38,967 bases of DNA from Cyanobium sp. E1_MAG_00006. GTDB taxonomy: Bacteria; Cyanobacteriota; Cyanobacteriia; PCC-6307; Cyanobiaceae. The stretch lies in contig JAIYAQ010000008.1 in NCBI GenBank assembly GCA_027488975.1, positions 1 to 38,967 on the forward strand. The letters run 5' to 3'. A program made the translations under genes and the position numbers. The notes beneath the pieces are model-generated. The model worked only from the letters and a program-made list of their open reading frames with translations. It had not been told where the DNA came from and did not search any database. Shown in pieces: positions 37,554-38,967 of the stretch (position 1 is the first letter of the stretch; every line of letters starts with the position of its first letter).

Positions 37554-37718
37554 GACGCACGCCGCAACTAGCGGGAATCTAAGGGTGCCTTCCGTGGCGC
37601 GTGAATCGCGGGCCAGGCCAGCGGTCGCATCCCATCACGACGGTCGCGCCGGGGCGGGAGAATGCGCGCAGCTCCGCCGCCGCCGCCGATGCGTTCCCCG
37701 GCCATCTCGCCCGTCCCC

Positions 37719-38291
37719 ATGGCCAGCCGTCCGATGTCCCCCGGCTGGCTGACACGGCTGCTGCCTCTGCTGCTGGCCGGAGTGCTTGCCCTGGGGATCA
37801 GCTCCTGCAGCGCCGCTGCCGCCGGCCTCAACTCCTTCCAGAGTCCGGATGGCCGCTACGCCTTCCTCTATCCCACCGGCTGGACCCGCGTGCAGGTCAC
37901 CGAGGGGCCACAGGTGGTCTTCCACGACCTGATCAACGCCGATGAGACCCTCAGCCTGGTGGTGTCGGATGTGAACAGCACCAACAGCCTCGAGAACCTG
38001 GGCAGCGCAGTGGCGGTGGGCGAGAAGTTGCGCCGCGTGGTGATCGCCCCCGAAGGCAGCGGCCGCCAGGCCGAGCTGGTGGAGGCTGTGGAGCGTGAGG
38101 ACGGCGGCCGCACCTTCTACGACCTCGAATACGCCGTGCACCTCAACGACCGCGATCGCCACGAGCTGGCGACGGTGGTGGTGGACCGCGGCCGCCTCTA
38201 CACCCTGGCCGCCAGCACCAACGAGGCGCGCTGGCCGAAGGTGAAGCTGCTCTTCAACCAGGTGATCCACTCCTTCACTCTGCAGATCTGA
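37719..38291 (+). CDS. CyanoP/PsbP-like photosystem II lipoprotein
   Basis: A 190-aa lumenal protein from ATG 37719; ATG 37662, 37689 or 37734 are also in frame. A hydrophobic signal segment ends in the lipobox LGISSC, so it should be lipid-anchored to the thylakoid membrane. The PsbP domain follows: FQSPDGRYAFLYPTGWTRV, VVFHDLINADETLSLVVSDV, EKLRRVVIAPEG and the C-terminal LYTLAASTNEARWPKVKLLF. Cyanobacterial PsbP-like proteins help photosystem II assembly. It is divergent from recR and its stop overlaps the next start by one base. Confidence 0.93.
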   Translation: MASRPMSPGWLTRLLPLLLAGVLALGISSCSAAAAGLNSFQSPDGRYAFLYPTGWTRVQVTEGPQVVFHDLINADETLSLVVSDVNSTNSLENLGSAVAVGEKLRRVVIAPEGSGRQAELVEAVEREDGGRTFYDLEYAVHLNDRDRHELATVVVDRGRLYTLAASTNEARWPKVKLLFNQVIHSFTLQI

Positions 38292-38967
38292 TGGCTGAGG
38301 CCTCCCCTGGCGTGGTCATCGTCGGGGGAGGGCTGGCCGGTGGCCTGCTGGCCCTGGCGCTGCGGGAGCTGGGGGCGCCGGTGACCCTGATCGATGCCGC
38401 ACCGGCAGCAATGGCGGCGAACTCTGTGGCGTCCGCCTCGGCGATCAGCTATGGCGCCGCGCCGGGCTGGCCCCTGGCCGCCACGCCCCTGGCCCGGCTG
38501 GCGGCGGGAGCATCACGTCGCTGGCGGCGTCTGCAGCGCCAGCATGGTGAGTTGGGCTGGCGGGCCGTGGGCCTGCGGCTGCATGGTGGTGTTGCGGGCT
38601 TGGGGGCGGCCAGTGCCTGGTGGCCCCTCCCCTTTGCCCAGGTGGATTCCTCTGTGTTGGCTGCCCGCCTGCCCGGGGTATTGGCGGCGGCAGGCGTGGC
38701 CTGTCAGCCCGCCTGGGTGGAGCGGCTGGAGAGCCAGGCAGCGGCCGGTTGGGAGCTGTGGTTGAGCGATGGCACCAGCCTGCAGGCTGCGCAGGTGGTG
38801 TTGGCGGCGGGCGCCCATTGCCGCCAGCTCTGGCCGGCCCTGCCTCAGGGGCTGCGCAGCAGTTGGGCGGCGGTACTGGAGCTGGAGGCTTACCCAGCCC
38901 TCCTCGCCGGCCCCGCTGCCTGGCTGCCTGCGGCCTTTGATCGGGTGGCCCTGGAGCGCCGCGCCGC
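38291..38967 (+). CDS. FAD-dependent oxidoreductase, DAO-like (cut by window edge)
   Basis: The first ~225 residues of a flavoprotein that runs past the right edge. The ATG at 38291 shares a base with the CyanoP stop (TGATG). GVVIVGGGLAGGLLALALRE near residue 7 is a Rossmann FAD-binding loop (GxGxxG), and VTLIDAAPA supplies the end-of-strand acidic residue. A second loop, VVLAAGAHCRQLWP, is the usual closing motif of DAO-type enzymes. It could be a D-amino acid oxidase-like or ThiO/MnmC-like enzyme; the substrate domain is outside the window. Confidence 0.8.
   Translation, partial: MAEASPGVVIVGGGLAGGLLALALRELGAPVTLIDAAPAAMAANSVASASAISYGAAPGWPLAATPLARLAAGASRRWRRLQRQHGELGWRAVGLRLHGGVAGLGAASAWWPLPFAQVDSSVLAARLPGVLAAAGVACQPAWVERLESQAAAGWELWLSDGTSLQAAQVVLAAGAHCRQLWPALPQGLRSSWAAVLELEAYPALLAGPAAWLPAAFDRVALERRA

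Noticed and set aside
37342-37560. Alternative minus-strand frame starting at GTG 37560
   Set aside because: It is out of frame with RecR and shows no conserved features. It is noted only because a one-base error would join its GTG to the RecR frame.

Overview
The window looks like chromosomal DNA of a high-GC picocyanobacterium (Cyanobium or a related Synechococcus). The lineage call rests on three things: a CyanoP/PsbP-like lipoprotein, a cyanobacterial-type ClpC, and a cdaA-uppS pair. GC is high (about 65% by eye) and genes are tightly packed, with many 1-8 bp start/stop overlaps. No rRNA, tRNA, CRISPR array or insertion sequence was seen.

Positions 1-23146 form an accessory cell-surface/secretion locus. 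After a terminator belonging to a gene left of the window and one doubtful small ORF (146-541), two plus-strand genes encode a TPR/GT9-like glycosyltransferase and a protein made of a duplicated unknown module. A minus-strand operon (11450 to 3203) encodes, in transcription order, a two-domain GT2+GT4-type glycosyltransferase, a parvulin-like prolyl isomerase, a type I secretion ABC exporter with cyclic-nucleotide-binding-like and inactive C39-like domains, its HlyD-type adaptor, and a small membrane protein. Divergent from it, a plus-strand operon (11520-17778) encodes a large protein with a GT-D-like C-terminus, a SAM methyltransferase, an unknown protein, and a protein ending in a GH130-like beta-propeller. 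Convergent to that is a minus-strand set: OmpR-type response regulator, a short sensor-less histidine kinase, a GT2, an unknown 493-aa protein, and a low-GC polysaccharide pyruvyl transferase. My reading is that the locus makes and decorates a surface glycan, or a glycosylated protein exported by the type I system, under control of the local two-component pair. The exported substrate is not in the window.

Positions 23283-38967 are mostly conserved housekeeping genes: clpC, rimI, lysA, cdaA (cyclic di-AMP synthase), uppS, bioB, trhO, a GST-DUF952 fusion, a membrane zinc-ribbon protein, a GNAT-like protein, a DUF429 protein, an aldo/keto reductase, lipA, recR, a CyanoP-like lipoprotein, and a truncated FAD oxidoreductase at the right edge. 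From cdaA to the DUF429 gene (28011-34970) nearly all genes overlap or abut, suggesting one long transcription unit or a few.

The points most worth a second look are the secretion/glycosylation locus as a unit, the composition of the exporter, the repeated ATCAGG sites in the divergent promoter, the minimal kinase coupled to a glycosyltransferase, the lack of a standard start codon in recR, and several proteins with no recognisable family.
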